From Sediminicola sp963974715 (lineage in GTDB: Bacteria > Bacteroidota > Bacteroidia > Flavobacteriales > Flavobacteriaceae), in assembly GCA_963974715.1 (NCBI GenBank), contig CAXBDK010000004.1, forward strand, positions 62,001 to 126,000: a stretch of DNA of 64,000 nucleotides. Reading direction: 5' to 3'. The notes below the pieces were generated by a model. That model saw only the letters and a program-made list of their open reading frames with translations, had not been told where the DNA came from and ran no database searches. This document shows positions 52,738-60,990 of the stretch, one piece after another; position 1 is the first letter of the stretch, and each line of letters starts with the position of its first letter. The position numbers were made by a program, and so were the translations under genes.

Positions 52738-53631
52738 GTGAACCGCAATAAAATAATTCTGCTTGCCCTCTTCCCTATCTTCCTGCAAAATACATTTGCA
52801 CAGGATATTTTTGGACAGGACAGTATCATTTCCAAAACCTTGTCCCAGCAATGGGAACTTTTGCCCAAGGACAAAAAAGGAACCTTTAAACTTACTTCCT
52901 ATAAACCAATTTATATTACGGCAGGGAGGTGGTCCAGTAGACCCAATAGACAGCCACAAAGCGAAAATCCCGACTATTCGGTGGACGCACCCAAAGACTT
53001 CAACAATTATGAGGCAAAATTCCAACTTAGCTTCAAGACCAAAATATTGGAATCCTTTTTCTTTGGCAAGGGAGATCTATGGGCAGGTTTCACGCAGATT
53101 GCCCACTGGCAACTTTACAATACCGATCTTTCACGGCCGTTCAGGGAGCTGAACTATGAACCGGAGCTGATGTTGAATTTCCCGTTGGACTTCAAATTTT
53201 TAGGTTTTCGGGCCCGAATGTTCGGTATGGGAATAAACCATCAGTCCAATGGAAGGGATGTCCCCCGTTCCCGCAGCTGGAACAGGCTGATGTTCCATTT
53301 TGCCATGGAACGGGAAAATCTTCAGATATACCTGAAACCATGGATACGGATGAAAAGCGGCGAGGATCAAAATCCGATGATAACGGATTATGTCGGACAG
53401 GCCGAAGCTACGGTAATATTTAATATCGACCGACATAACTTTTACATCATAGGCACCAATTCCCTTTCCTTAAAGGACAACAAGGGCAGTGTACAGTTCA
53501 ACTATCTATACCCCTTAAAGGCCAATCTGCGTGCCCACCTTCAACTGTTCAGCGGGTATGGGGAGACCTTGATCGACTATAACCACAGACAGACCACGAT
53601 CGGGCTGGGGATCTCTTTTATCGATTGGTAG
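52738..53631 (+). CDS. pldA: Outer membrane phospholipase A
   Basis: OMPLA family beta-barrel (297 aa, 298 if TTG 52735 is used) that hydrolyses acyl chains of outer-membrane phospholipids. A signal peptide ends near NTFAQ. Catalytic His and Ser are in GINHQSNGRDVPRSRSWNR; the conserved YNTDLSRPFRELNYEPE precedes it. It starts at a non-ATG codon, GTG 52738 or TTG 52735. It lies 6 bp after the acyltransferase-like gene. Confidence 0.88.
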   Translation: MNRNKIILLALFPIFLQNTFAQDIFGQDSIISKTLSQQWELLPKDKKGTFKLTSYKPIYITAGRWSSRPNRQPQSENPDYSVDAPKDFNNYEAKFQLSFKTKILESFFFGKGDLWAGFTQIAHWQLYNTDLSRPFRELNYEPELMLNFPLDFKFLGFRARMFGMGINHQSNGRDVPRSRSWNRLMFHFAMERENLQIYLKPWIRMKSGEDQNPMITDYVGQAEATVIFNIDRHNFYIIGTNSLSLKDNKGSVQFNYLYPLKANLRAHLQLFSGYGETLIDYNHRQTTIGLGISFIDW

Positions 53632-53632
53632 G

Positions 53633-54085
53633 TCAGTACCGTACCGCGATCACATCGATCTCTATTTTCCCATTAGCGGCTATCCCTTTGGCCGCAAAGG
53701 TGGTACGGGCCGGTTTCTTGGGGAAATGTTTGGAATAGATTTCATTGAACACGCCAAAATCATCCATGGAATCCAAGATTACCGTACATTTAACCACTTG
53801 GTCCAATGTAAGTCCATGATGTTCCAATACCTCTTTAATGTTTGCAATGGTTCGTTCGGTCTCTTCCCTGATACCGCCGCTCACCAACGTTCTGGTGGTA
53901 TGGTCCATACCGATCTGACCCGACAGAAAGAAAAGATTGCCCACCTGTACGGCATCGCTGTAGGGAGCGCTGCGTTTTTTTACCTCATGTGATTCATGGA
54001 ATACAGGGATTTCCTTTTCCTGCGCCCAAATTGGAGCGGCCATTGTACATATCAAAAAAATAAGGAAAACAAAATGATTTTTCAT
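53633..54085 (-). CDS. RidA-family protein with signal peptide
   Basis: 150 residues from ATG 54085. An N-terminal signal (FVFLIFLICTMAAPIWAQ) exports the protein to the periplasm. The mature part is a YjgF/YER057c/UK114 domain: SDAVQVGNLFFLSGQIGMD, EETERTIANIKEVLEHHG, and PARTTFAAKGIAANGKIEID. The catalytic Arg region of cytoplasmic RidA (CPVDRLPKGA-type loop) differs here, so imine deaminase activity is not certain. It converges with pldA, one base apart. Confidence 0.87.
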   Translation of the reverse strand: MKNHFVFLIFLICTMAAPIWAQEKEIPVFHESHEVKKRSAPYSDAVQVGNLFFLSGQIGMDHTTRTLVSGGIREETERTIANIKEVLEHHGLTLDQVVKCTVILDSMDDFGVFNEIYSKHFPKKPARTTFAAKGIAANGKIEIDVIAVRY

Positions 54086-54300
54086 AATCAAGGATTTAAT
54101 GTATGTTGTTTTATGGGTCAGTTGTGGTAAAGTTAGGGATGTTACAGAAGTACCGTGCTTTCCGTTTTAATGATAGGCAGAATTTGTCCAGAAGGAAGAC
54201 CCGTTCCATGGTGCTCCAACACAGTTGCCATATGTCCAAAACCAAAAGTCCGTATTACAAGTTGAATAAAATTAGCCTATTTTTATCAAAAATAAACCAG

Positions 54301-55806
54301 ATGACTACCAAAGACACATTCTTGGCCCATATTGAGGAAGGTTATGCCACCAAAGGGGACTTCATTACCATGGGGGCGGCCATGTTGGATGGGGAGGCGG
54401 TGACCAATGCCTTTGTAAAAATTCCCCTGAAAACGCTCAATAGGCATGGATTGATCGCCGGGGCCACCGGCACGGGCAAGACCAAGACCTTACAGGTACT
54501 GGCCGAAAACCTCTCCGACAAAGGCATACCGGTCCTGTTAATGGACCTTAAGGGTGACTTGAGCGGACTGGCCTTGCCCGGTCCGGAAAATCCAAAGATA
54601 TCCGAACGCCATGAAAAAATAGGCTTGCCTTTTCAGGCAAAGGGTTTTCCCGTTGAGGTATTGTCCCTTTCGGAGCAGGACGGGGTAAAATTAAGGGCAA
54701 CCGTTTCCGAATTTGGCCCAGTACTGCTCTCCAGGATTCTTGATCTCTCCGAAGTGCAGGAAGGAATAATTTCAGTGGTCTTTAAATACTGTGATGACCA
54801 TAAATTGCCCTTACTGGACCTAAAGGACTTTAAAAAAGTGCTGCAATATGCCACTGAGGAGGGAAAAGCGGAATTTACGGCAGCATATGGCAGGATTTCC
54901 ACCAGTTCCACCGGCACCATACTTCGAAAGATAATTGAACTTGAGCAACAGGGCGCCGACCTATTTTTTGGGGAAAGGTCTTTTGACGTTGCAGACCTTG
55001 TAAGGGTGGACGGGACCGGAAAAGGATATATCAATATCCTACGGCTGACGGATATACAGGACCGCCCTAAAATGTTCTCTACCTTTATGCTGAGCCTTCT
55101 CGCGGAAATATATGATACCTTTCCCGAGCAGGGCGATGGTGAACGGCCGGAACTGGTGCTATTTATAGACGAGGCCCACCTTATATTCAACGAGGCCTCA
55201 AAAGCCTTACTGAACCAGATCGAGAATATCGTGAAATTGATACGTTCCAAGGGGGTCGGACTGTATTTTGTGACACAAAACCCCACCGATGTTCCAGAAA
55301 ATGTGCTTGCACAATTGGGCTTAAAGGTACAGCACGCCCTAAGGGCATTTACCGCCAAGGACAGAAAGGCCATCAAACTTACCGCGGAGAACTATCCCGA
55401 TTCGGAATATTATGATACCAGTGAGGTACTCACATCCCTGGGTACAGGTGAAGCACTCATATCGGCCCTTGATGAAAAGGGTAGGCCGACTCCCTTGGCC
55501 GCTACCCTCTTGCGGGCTCCCATGAGCCGTATGGATATCTTAACCGAGGGTGAATTAAAAGACCTCATCTTAAGCTCCAAGCTGGTACAGAAATATAATG
55601 GATCGATAGACCGAGAAAGTGCCTACGAAATTTTGAACCAAAAAATTGAAAGGGCAAGGGTGGCCGCAGAAGATGAGCGGAACGATACTCCTACCAAAAC
55701 AACCGCCCGCAGGGCGAGCACCCGACAGAATCCGGTGATCAAAGTCTTGACAAGTGCCACTTTTATCCGTGGCGTTCTGGGTGTCCTAAAAAAAGTAATG
55801 CGTTGA
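54301..55806 (+). CDS. HerA/VirD4-like ATPase (DUF853)
   Basis: 501 residues from ATG 54301 (MTTKDTFLAHIEEGYATKGD); the upstream extension has no family match. Walker A is AGATGTGKTKTLQ and Walker B LFIDEAHLIFNEA; a DLKGDLSGLALPG segment follows the P-loop. The family is a bacterial DNA-pumping-type ATPase whose physiological role is unclear; a C-terminal basic tail is present. It lies 3 bp before the next gene and is likely co-transcribed. Confidence 0.92.
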   Translation: MTTKDTFLAHIEEGYATKGDFITMGAAMLDGEAVTNAFVKIPLKTLNRHGLIAGATGTGKTKTLQVLAENLSDKGIPVLLMDLKGDLSGLALPGPENPKISERHEKIGLPFQAKGFPVEVLSLSEQDGVKLRATVSEFGPVLLSRILDLSEVQEGIISVVFKYCDDHKLPLLDLKDFKKVLQYATEEGKAEFTAAYGRISTSSTGTILRKIIELEQQGADLFFGERSFDVADLVRVDGTGKGYINILRLTDIQDRPKMFSTFMLSLLAEIYDTFPEQGDGERPELVLFIDEAHLIFNEASKALLNQIENIVKLIRSKGVGLYFVTQNPTDVPENVLAQLGLKVQHALRAFTAKDRKAIKLTAENYPDSEYYDTSEVLTSLGTGEALISALDEKGRPTPLAATLLRAPMSRMDILTEGELKDLILSSKLVQKYNGSIDRESAYEILNQKIERARVAAEDERNDTPTKTTARRASTRQNPVIKVLTSATFIRGVLGVLKKVMR

Positions 55807-55809
55807 TAT

Positions 55810-56358
55810 ATGAAGAAAGTTAGTTTAGCCATAATTACGATTATTTCCCTTGGCCTGTTCCAGTGCCAAAAAACGGATAAGAGTTTTATTATTGCCCAAG
55901 ATCAGGTTGGAACCTTAAAAAAAGGCACCCCCGTTACGGAACTGGAGACCCTTTATTCCGAGGATTCCCTTGTAATGGACAACAGCAGCTCCCTGTTGTC
56001 GCCCAATAAAAAAATAGAAGTCTTCGAAAAAGGGGGGATTCACCTGCTGACGCTCACCAGCAGTGCCGATAGCGTTCCCGTAGTTGAAAATATAAGAATC
56101 CGTGACCCTAGGTTCCTTACGGACAAAGGGATCGGACTGAACAGTACCTTTAAGGAAGTAAATGAAAAACACTCCATAAGAAAAATTGTGACCTCTATGA
56201 ACAATGTGGTGCTCTTCCTAAAGGAAAATGATATGTATATCACCATAGACAAGCAGGAGCTGCCCAGTAGTCTGCGTTATGCTTCAAGTACCAATATTGA
56301 AGCGGTACAGATACCTGATGCCGCTAAAATCAAATACCTTATGGTAGGCTGGGAGTAA
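55810..56358 (+). CDS. Putative lipoprotein, unknown
   Basis: 182 residues with a lipoprotein signal (LAIITIISLGLFQCQ, Cys about 19). The mature domain is beta-rich and mentions no known motif; IGLNSTFKEVNEKH and VVLFLKENDMYITID look like a small sandwich domain. It follows the DUF853 gene by 3 bp. No function can be assigned. Confidence 0.78.
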   Translation: MKKVSLAIITIISLGLFQCQKTDKSFIIAQDQVGTLKKGTPVTELETLYSEDSLVMDNSSSLLSPNKKIEVFEKGGIHLLTLTSSADSVPVVENIRIRDPRFLTDKGIGLNSTFKEVNEKHSIRKIVTSMNNVVLFLKENDMYITIDKQELPSSLRYASSTNIEAVQIPDAAKIKYLMVGWE

Positions 56359-56410
56359 GACCGGGACACTACTTCCGTTTTCTGAACCAATAATAAAAGG
56401 GGCGGCCCAT

Positions 56411-56773
56411 ATGAAGAAATATAATGTACAACGATTTCCATTTACGGTCCCTACTACGGACGGAAAGGTGATAAAGGAGCATTTTGGAATGGCCACCGAT
56501 GGCAATAGGGAACTGAGCATTGCACATATGGTGGCCCCTGCAGGTTGGAGCGAGCCTTTCCAAACCCCCATGTTCGATGAATATACCTTTATCATCAAAG
56601 GAAAGAAGCAATTCGACATCGAAGGGGAAATAGTGATTCTGGAAGCGGGCCAATCCATCAGGATAGAAAGGAACAGTAGGGTACAATATTCCAATCCCTT
56701 TGACGGTCCTTGCGAATATTTGGCCATCTGCCTTCCATCTTTTACCCCTGAAGGGGCCAATAGGGAACAATAA
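56411..56773 (+). CDS. Cupin-domain protein
   Basis: 120-residue single cupin. Motif regions: TPMFDEYTFIIKGKKQFDIEG and LEAGQSIRIERNSRVQYSNP. The first motif lacks the full set of metal-binding His, so it may be a non-enzymatic binding protein. It is 8 bp before the alpha/beta hydrolase and 52 bp after the lipoprotein. Confidence 0.78.
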   Translation: MKKYNVQRFPFTVPTTDGKVIKEHFGMATDGNRELSIAHMVAPAGWSEPFQTPMFDEYTFIIKGKKQFDIEGEIVILEAGQSIRIERNSRVQYSNPFDGPCEYLAICLPSFTPEGANREQ

Positions 56774-56781
56774 CAACCTTC

Positions 56782-57621
56782 ATGAAGAAAACGATCAATA
56801 AATATTTGCCCTTGGCCTATGGAAAGTACTTTAATGGGCTGGCACTTATTTCGAGACAGCACGCAGCAAAAAAAGCGTTCGAACTTTTCTGTTCCCCAAG
56901 AAAGGGAAAGGTGTTGCCACATCAAAAACCTTATTTGGATTCCGCCAAGGACCAAGTGGTTACGGTGAATGGTCTGGACATACAGACCTACCGCTGGGCG
57001 GGACCAAAAGAAACCGTTCTTTTGCTGCACGGATGGGAAAGCAATGCACATAGATGGCGAAATTTAGTTCAAAAACTACAGGACGATGGCTTCAATACAA
57101 TAGCCGTTGATGCCCCTGCCCATGGTCATTCTACAGGGAGCATCCTTAACGTGCCCTTATATTCGGACTGTGTTCGGAAGATCATCGAGGTCTATGGCCC
57201 CGCCCATATTATAGGCCATTCCATGGGAGGGATGACCACCATCTACAATCAGTACAAATATCCGGACCCCAATATCAAAAAACTGGTATCCTTGGGATCC
57301 CCCTCCGAACTAAGGGCCCTTATGGACCACTACCGGAACCTACTGCGTTTTAACAAGAGGGTGCTCACCGGGTTGGAACACCACCTTTACACCAATTATG
57401 GCATACGTACCGACGAGTTTTCGGCAGCTCTCTTCTCCCGGGAATTGGGGCAGTCCGGTCTTATAATACATGATGAGCTGGATGCCATAGCTCCCTTTTC
57501 GGCCTCGGAAAGCATTCACGCCCAGTGGGCCAACAGTTCCCTTTTAAAGACCAGTGGCCTAGGGCATTCCCTGCACCAAGAAGAGGTAAACGACAAAATT
57601 ATTGATTTCCTGAATTCATAG
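56782..57621 (+). CDS. Alpha/beta hydrolase
   Basis: 279 residues. The oxyanion region is LLLHGWESNAHRW, the nucleophile is in GHSMGGMTT, the acid is near DELDAIAPF, and the His in GLGHSLHQEE. Likely an esterase of small or hydrophobic esters. No signal peptide, so cytoplasmic. It lies in a run with the cupin and glyoxalase-like genes. Confidence 0.88.
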   Translation: MKKTINKYLPLAYGKYFNGLALISRQHAAKKAFELFCSPRKGKVLPHQKPYLDSAKDQVVTVNGLDIQTYRWAGPKETVLLLHGWESNAHRWRNLVQKLQDDGFNTIAVDAPAHGHSTGSILNVPLYSDCVRKIIEVYGPAHIIGHSMGGMTTIYNQYKYPDPNIKKLVSLGSPSELRALMDHYRNLLRFNKRVLTGLEHHLYTNYGIRTDEFSAALFSRELGQSGLIIHDELDAIAPFSASESIHAQWANSSLLKTSGLGHSLHQEEVNDKIIDFLNS

Positions 57622-57653
57622 AAATCGCTTATTTTTAAACAAACATACAGACC

Positions 57654-58079
57654 ATGTCAACCATCGCTCCCTTTCACATCGCCATCCCCGTACATAACCT
57701 TCACGAGTGCAGAACCTTTTATGGGGAAGTCCTTGGTTGCCCGGAAGGGAGAAGTAGCGACCACTGGGTGGATTTTGACCTCTTTGGACACCAATTGGTA
57801 ATCCATTACAAACCAATTGGGGATACAAGTGCCCTGCACACCAATCCCGTGGATGGAAAGGACATACCCGTTCCCCATTATGGCGTTGTACTGGAATGGA
57901 AACAGTTTCACGATTTTGCCGCAGCACTTAGGTCCAAAAATATCCAATTCGTGATAGAACCATATATCCGTTTTGAAGGTTTGGTAGGCGAACAGGCCAC
58001 CATGTTCTTTTATGACCCTGCCGGTAACGCTTTGGAATTTAAGGCCTTTAAGGATATCTCCCAGCTTTTTGCCAAATGA
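57654..58079 (+). CDS. VOC/glyoxalase-family protein
   Basis: 141 residues with paired beta-alpha-beta modules of the vicinal oxygen chelate fold: FHIAIPVHNLHECRTFYGEVL in the first half and PVPHYGVVLEWKQF with metal-binding His, then TMFFYDPAGNALEFKAF with the closing Glu. Substrate unknown. It starts 32 bp after the hydrolase. Confidence 0.87.
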   Translation: MSTIAPFHIAIPVHNLHECRTFYGEVLGCPEGRSSDHWVDFDLFGHQLVIHYKPIGDTSALHTNPVDGKDIPVPHYGVVLEWKQFHDFAAALRSKNIQFVIEPYIRFEGLVGEQATMFFYDPAGNALEFKAFKDISQLFAK

Positions 58080-58274
58080 AGTGATTTCCATTCCCCAATT
58101 AAAAAGAAGGGGTAGATCGGTATAACTAAAATTCGGCTCAGCGTTCGGCATTCACATAAGAAATTGATATTTGTAACGTTATCACAACAGAGGGCAACGG
58201 GTTTGGAAACAAAATGATTTTCATATTTTCCGTTGCATTACGCGAATCGGGTTATCCTTAAAAATGATCGGGCG

Positions 58275-58427
58275 ATGAAAATATTCATTTATTTACTGTT
58301 ATTGGTCGCGGTCGTGGCCGCTGGCAGCTGTGACAACCAGGAAGGTGATGACGCGATCGAAATAATTGCGCCCAACGATAGCACCGAGGCCGCCGTGGTA
58401 CAGTACCAAAAAAAAATGCCCCTATAA
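58275..58427 (+). CDS. Small lipoprotein, 50 residues
   Basis: From ATG 58275 (MKIFIYLLLLVAVVAAGSCD): a lipoprotein signal with Cys about 19, followed by an acidic tail (NQEGDDAIEIIAPNDS) and TAA at 58425-58427. The gene's 3' end lies inside a terminator hairpin, so the last codons form part of the stem. No family is recognised; small entericidin-like lipoproteins have a comparable design. Confidence 0.55.
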   Translation: MKIFIYLLLLVAVVAAGSCDNQEGDDAIEIIAPNDSTEAAVVQYQKKMPL

Positions 58428-58439
58428 AGGTGCATTTTT
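58412..58439. terminator. Bidirectional terminator between the small lipoprotein and folD
   Basis: AAAAATGC (58412-58419) and GCATTTTT (58432-58439) pair perfectly, with two more G-C pairs toward the loop after one mismatch. The A-run before and T-run after let it serve both the lipoprotein gene and the convergent folD gene. Confidence 0.75.
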
Positions 58440-58446
58440 GAAGTTT

Positions 58447-59334
58447 TTAACTCTTGTGGGCCCTATGCCGTTCCCTTGCCAAAAGGGTGTTCTTGAGAAG
58501 CATGGCGATTGTCATTGGCCCTACGCCACCGGGTACCGGTGTTATATAGGAAGCCTTCTTTTTTACATTTTCAAAGTCCACGTCCCCGGTAAGATAATAC
58601 CCCTTTTCCAAACTGTCGTCCACTACCCTGGTAATCCCCACATCTATTACAACGGCATCGTCCTTTACCATCTCCGCTTTTAGGAAATGGGGAACACCAA
58701 GTGCGGAAATCACGATATCGGCCTGTGAAATGATCTGGGTAATGTTCTTGGTATGGCTGTGCGTAAGGGTAACGGTGGAATTCCCGGGCCAGCCCTTGCG
58801 CCCCATTAAAATACTCATAGGCCTGCCCACTATGTGGCTCCTCCCTATTACCACGGTATGTTTCCCTACCGTATCCACATTGTATCTTTCCAGCAATTCC
58901 AAGATTCCAAAAGGTGTGGCCGGAATAAAGGTACTCATATCCAATGCCATTTTTCCAAAATTCATCGGATGGAAACCATCCACATCCTTGTCGGGATCTA
59001 CGGCAAGCAGTACTTTTTGGGTATCGATCTGTGGTGGCAGGGGCAGTTGCACTATAAAACCATCTATATCATCATCCTGGTTCAGTTCGTCAATTTTCTT
59101 TAAAAGCTCCAATTCGGAAGTGGTACTGGGCATTCGCACCATGGTCGATTCGAACCCTACCCGTTCACAAGCTTTCACCTTACTGCCCACATAGGTAAGG
59201 CTTGCACCGTCGTTGCCCACGATTACGGCGGCCAAATGGGGGACTTTCTCCCCACGCTCCCGCATTTTGTTCACTTCCAAGGTAATCTCATCCTTGATTT
59301 CATTGGAAATTTTCTTCCCGTCCAGTAGTTGCAT
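58447..59334 (-). CDS. folD: Methylenetetrahydrofolate dehydrogenase/cyclohydrolase FolD
   Basis: Bifunctional folate one-carbon enzyme, 295 residues. Substrate motif AVIVGNDGASLTYVGSKVKAC has the catalytic Lys; FIVQLPLPPQID and the NADP loop VVIGRSHIVGRPMSILM are diagnostic, with the C-terminal VTPVPGGVGPMTIAML-type segment. It follows ffh on the same strand after 91 bp, so co-transcription is possible. Confidence 0.95.
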   Translation of the reverse strand: MQLLDGKKISNEIKDEITLEVNKMRERGEKVPHLAAVIVGNDGASLTYVGSKVKACERVGFESTMVRMPSTTSELELLKKIDELNQDDDIDGFIVQLPLPPQIDTQKVLLAVDPDKDVDGFHPMNFGKMALDMSTFIPATPFGILELLERYNVDTVGKHTVVIGRSHIVGRPMSILMGRKGWPGNSTVTLTHSHTKNITQIISQADIVISALGVPHFLKAEMVKDDAVVIDVGITRVVDDSLEKGYYLTGDVDFENVKKKASYITPVPGGVGPMTIAMLLKNTLLARERHRAHKS

Positions 59335-59425
59335 ATATTCTTTATTGGCCGTTTGCCCGGCGGTTGTTCCATAGATGTCCTACGGAGTGGTTAATTCTCT
59401 AAAATATCGTTAAGGGGAACATAAA

Positions 59426-60763
59426 TTATTTCATCCCGTTCATGGCTCCCATCATCTGCATCATCTTCTTACCGCCACCGCCTTGCATCATTTTCATCAT
59501 TTTGCCCATCTGATCGAACTGTTTTAGCAATTGGTTCACTTCCTGTACCGTTCTCCCGCTCCCATTCGCTATCCTGATCTTTCTACTGGCGTTCAACAAA
59601 TTAGGCGTGGCCCTTTCGGCCGGCGTCATGGAGTGGATAATGGCTTCTATATGCTTAAAGGCGTCATCATCTATATCGAGGCCTTTTAATGCCTTGCCGG
59701 CACCTGGGATCATTCCCATTAGATCCTTAAGGCTCCCCATTTTCTTAATTTGTTGTATCTGACCGAGGAAATCATCAAAACCAAATTTGTTCTTGGCGAT
59801 TTTCTTTTGGATCTTCCGTGCCTCCTCTTCATCAAACTGCTCTTGGGCCCGCTCGACCAAGGAAACCACATCTCCCATTCCCAAAATCCTATCGGCCATA
59901 CGGGAAGGATGGAATACATCAATGGCATCCATTTTTTCGCCCGTACCGATAAATTTAATGGGTTTGTCCACGACCGATTTAATGGAAATAGCGGCACCCC
60001 CACGGGTATCACCATCCAGTTTGGTCAGTACCACCCCATCAAAGTTCAGTATTTCGTTAAATGCCTTTGCGGTATTTACGGCATCCTGACCCGTCATGGA
60101 ATCTACCACAAAAAGTGTTTCCTGTGGCTCTATGGCCTTATGGATGTCGGCTATCTCCTTCATCATGGTGTCATCCACGGCCAAACGGCCCGCGGTATCC
60201 ACGATAACTACGTTATGCCCATTGGATTTGGCAAAGGCAATACCCGCTTTGGCAATCGCTACGGGATCCGTATTCCCCTTATCGGAAAAAACCTGTATTC
60301 CCAGTTGCTCCCCTACAATGTGCAACTGGTCCACGGCCGCAGGACGGTATACATCACATGCCACCAATAAAGGATTTTTACTTTTTTTGGTCTTTAAAAA
60401 ATTGGCGAGCTTCCCGGAAAAGGTTGTTTTACCCGATCCCTGTAGACCGGACATCAGGATCACGGAAGGATTACCCGAAAGATCGATCCCTTCGGCCTCC
60501 CCCCCCATCAGGGCCACCAGTTCATCCTTTACAAGCTTTACCATTAACTGCCCTGGCTGCAAGGTGGTCAGTACATTTTGGCCCAAGGCCTTTTCTTTTA
60601 CCGTATTGGTAAATTCTTTGGCAATCTTAAAATTGACATCCGCGTCCAGTAAAGCCCTCCTGACCTCTTTCAAGGTCTCAGCCACATTTATCTCCGTTAT
60701 TTGCCCATGCCCCTTTAGTACATGAAGCGCCTTGTCCAGCTTATCGCTTAAATTATCAAACAT
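59426..60763 (-). CDS. ffh: Signal recognition particle protein Ffh
   Basis: SRP54 GTPase that targets nascent membrane proteins; 445 residues. N domain, then G domain with GLQGSGKTTFSGK, DTAGRLAVDD and LTKLDGDTRGG, then a methionine-rich M domain (KMMKMMQGGGGKKMMQMMGAM). The RANGSGRTVQEVNQLLKQF segment binds SRP RNA. Essential housekeeping gene; SRP RNA itself is not seen in the window. Confidence 0.97.
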   Translation of the reverse strand: MFDNLSDKLDKALHVLKGHGQITEINVAETLKEVRRALLDADVNFKIAKEFTNTVKEKALGQNVLTTLQPGQLMVKLVKDELVALMGGEAEGIDLSGNPSVILMSGLQGSGKTTFSGKLANFLKTKKSKNPLLVACDVYRPAAVDQLHIVGEQLGIQVFSDKGNTDPVAIAKAGIAFAKSNGHNVVIVDTAGRLAVDDTMMKEIADIHKAIEPQETLFVVDSMTGQDAVNTAKAFNEILNFDGVVLTKLDGDTRGGAAISIKSVVDKPIKFIGTGEKMDAIDVFHPSRMADRILGMGDVVSLVERAQEQFDEEEARKIQKKIAKNKFGFDDFLGQIQQIKKMGSLKDLMGMIPGAGKALKGLDIDDDAFKHIEAIIHSMTPAERATPNLLNASRKIRIANGSGRTVQEVNQLLKQFDQMGKMMKMMQGGGGKKMMQMMGAMNGMK

Positions 60764-60930
60764 AGTCTTGCTCTGTTAAGAACGCAAATTTAAGAATAAC
60801 AATGGTAAGTGTGAAGTCTGGCGCAAAAAAAATAATGGGACCGGGACAATACCCACATGGAAAAGACCGAGGCAACGTAAATAAAAAGGTTGACCCCGGA
60901 AGTCGGAAGGGAATCGGTCCCATTATCCAT

Positions 60931-60970
60931 AAAAAAATAGGGAGCCTTGGCGCACAAGGCCAAAGCTCCC
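60931..60970 (-). terminator. Intrinsic terminator of the DUF1080 gene
   Basis: On the minus strand GGGAGCTTTGGC (60970-60959) pairs with GCCAAGGCTCCC (60951-60940), 12 bp with one G-U pair and a 7-nt loop, followed by TATTTTTTTA. It starts about 20 bp after the stop of the large gene and looks like a textbook rho-independent terminator. Confidence 0.88.
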
Positions 60971-60990
60971 CATTTTAAAACTAACCGGGC

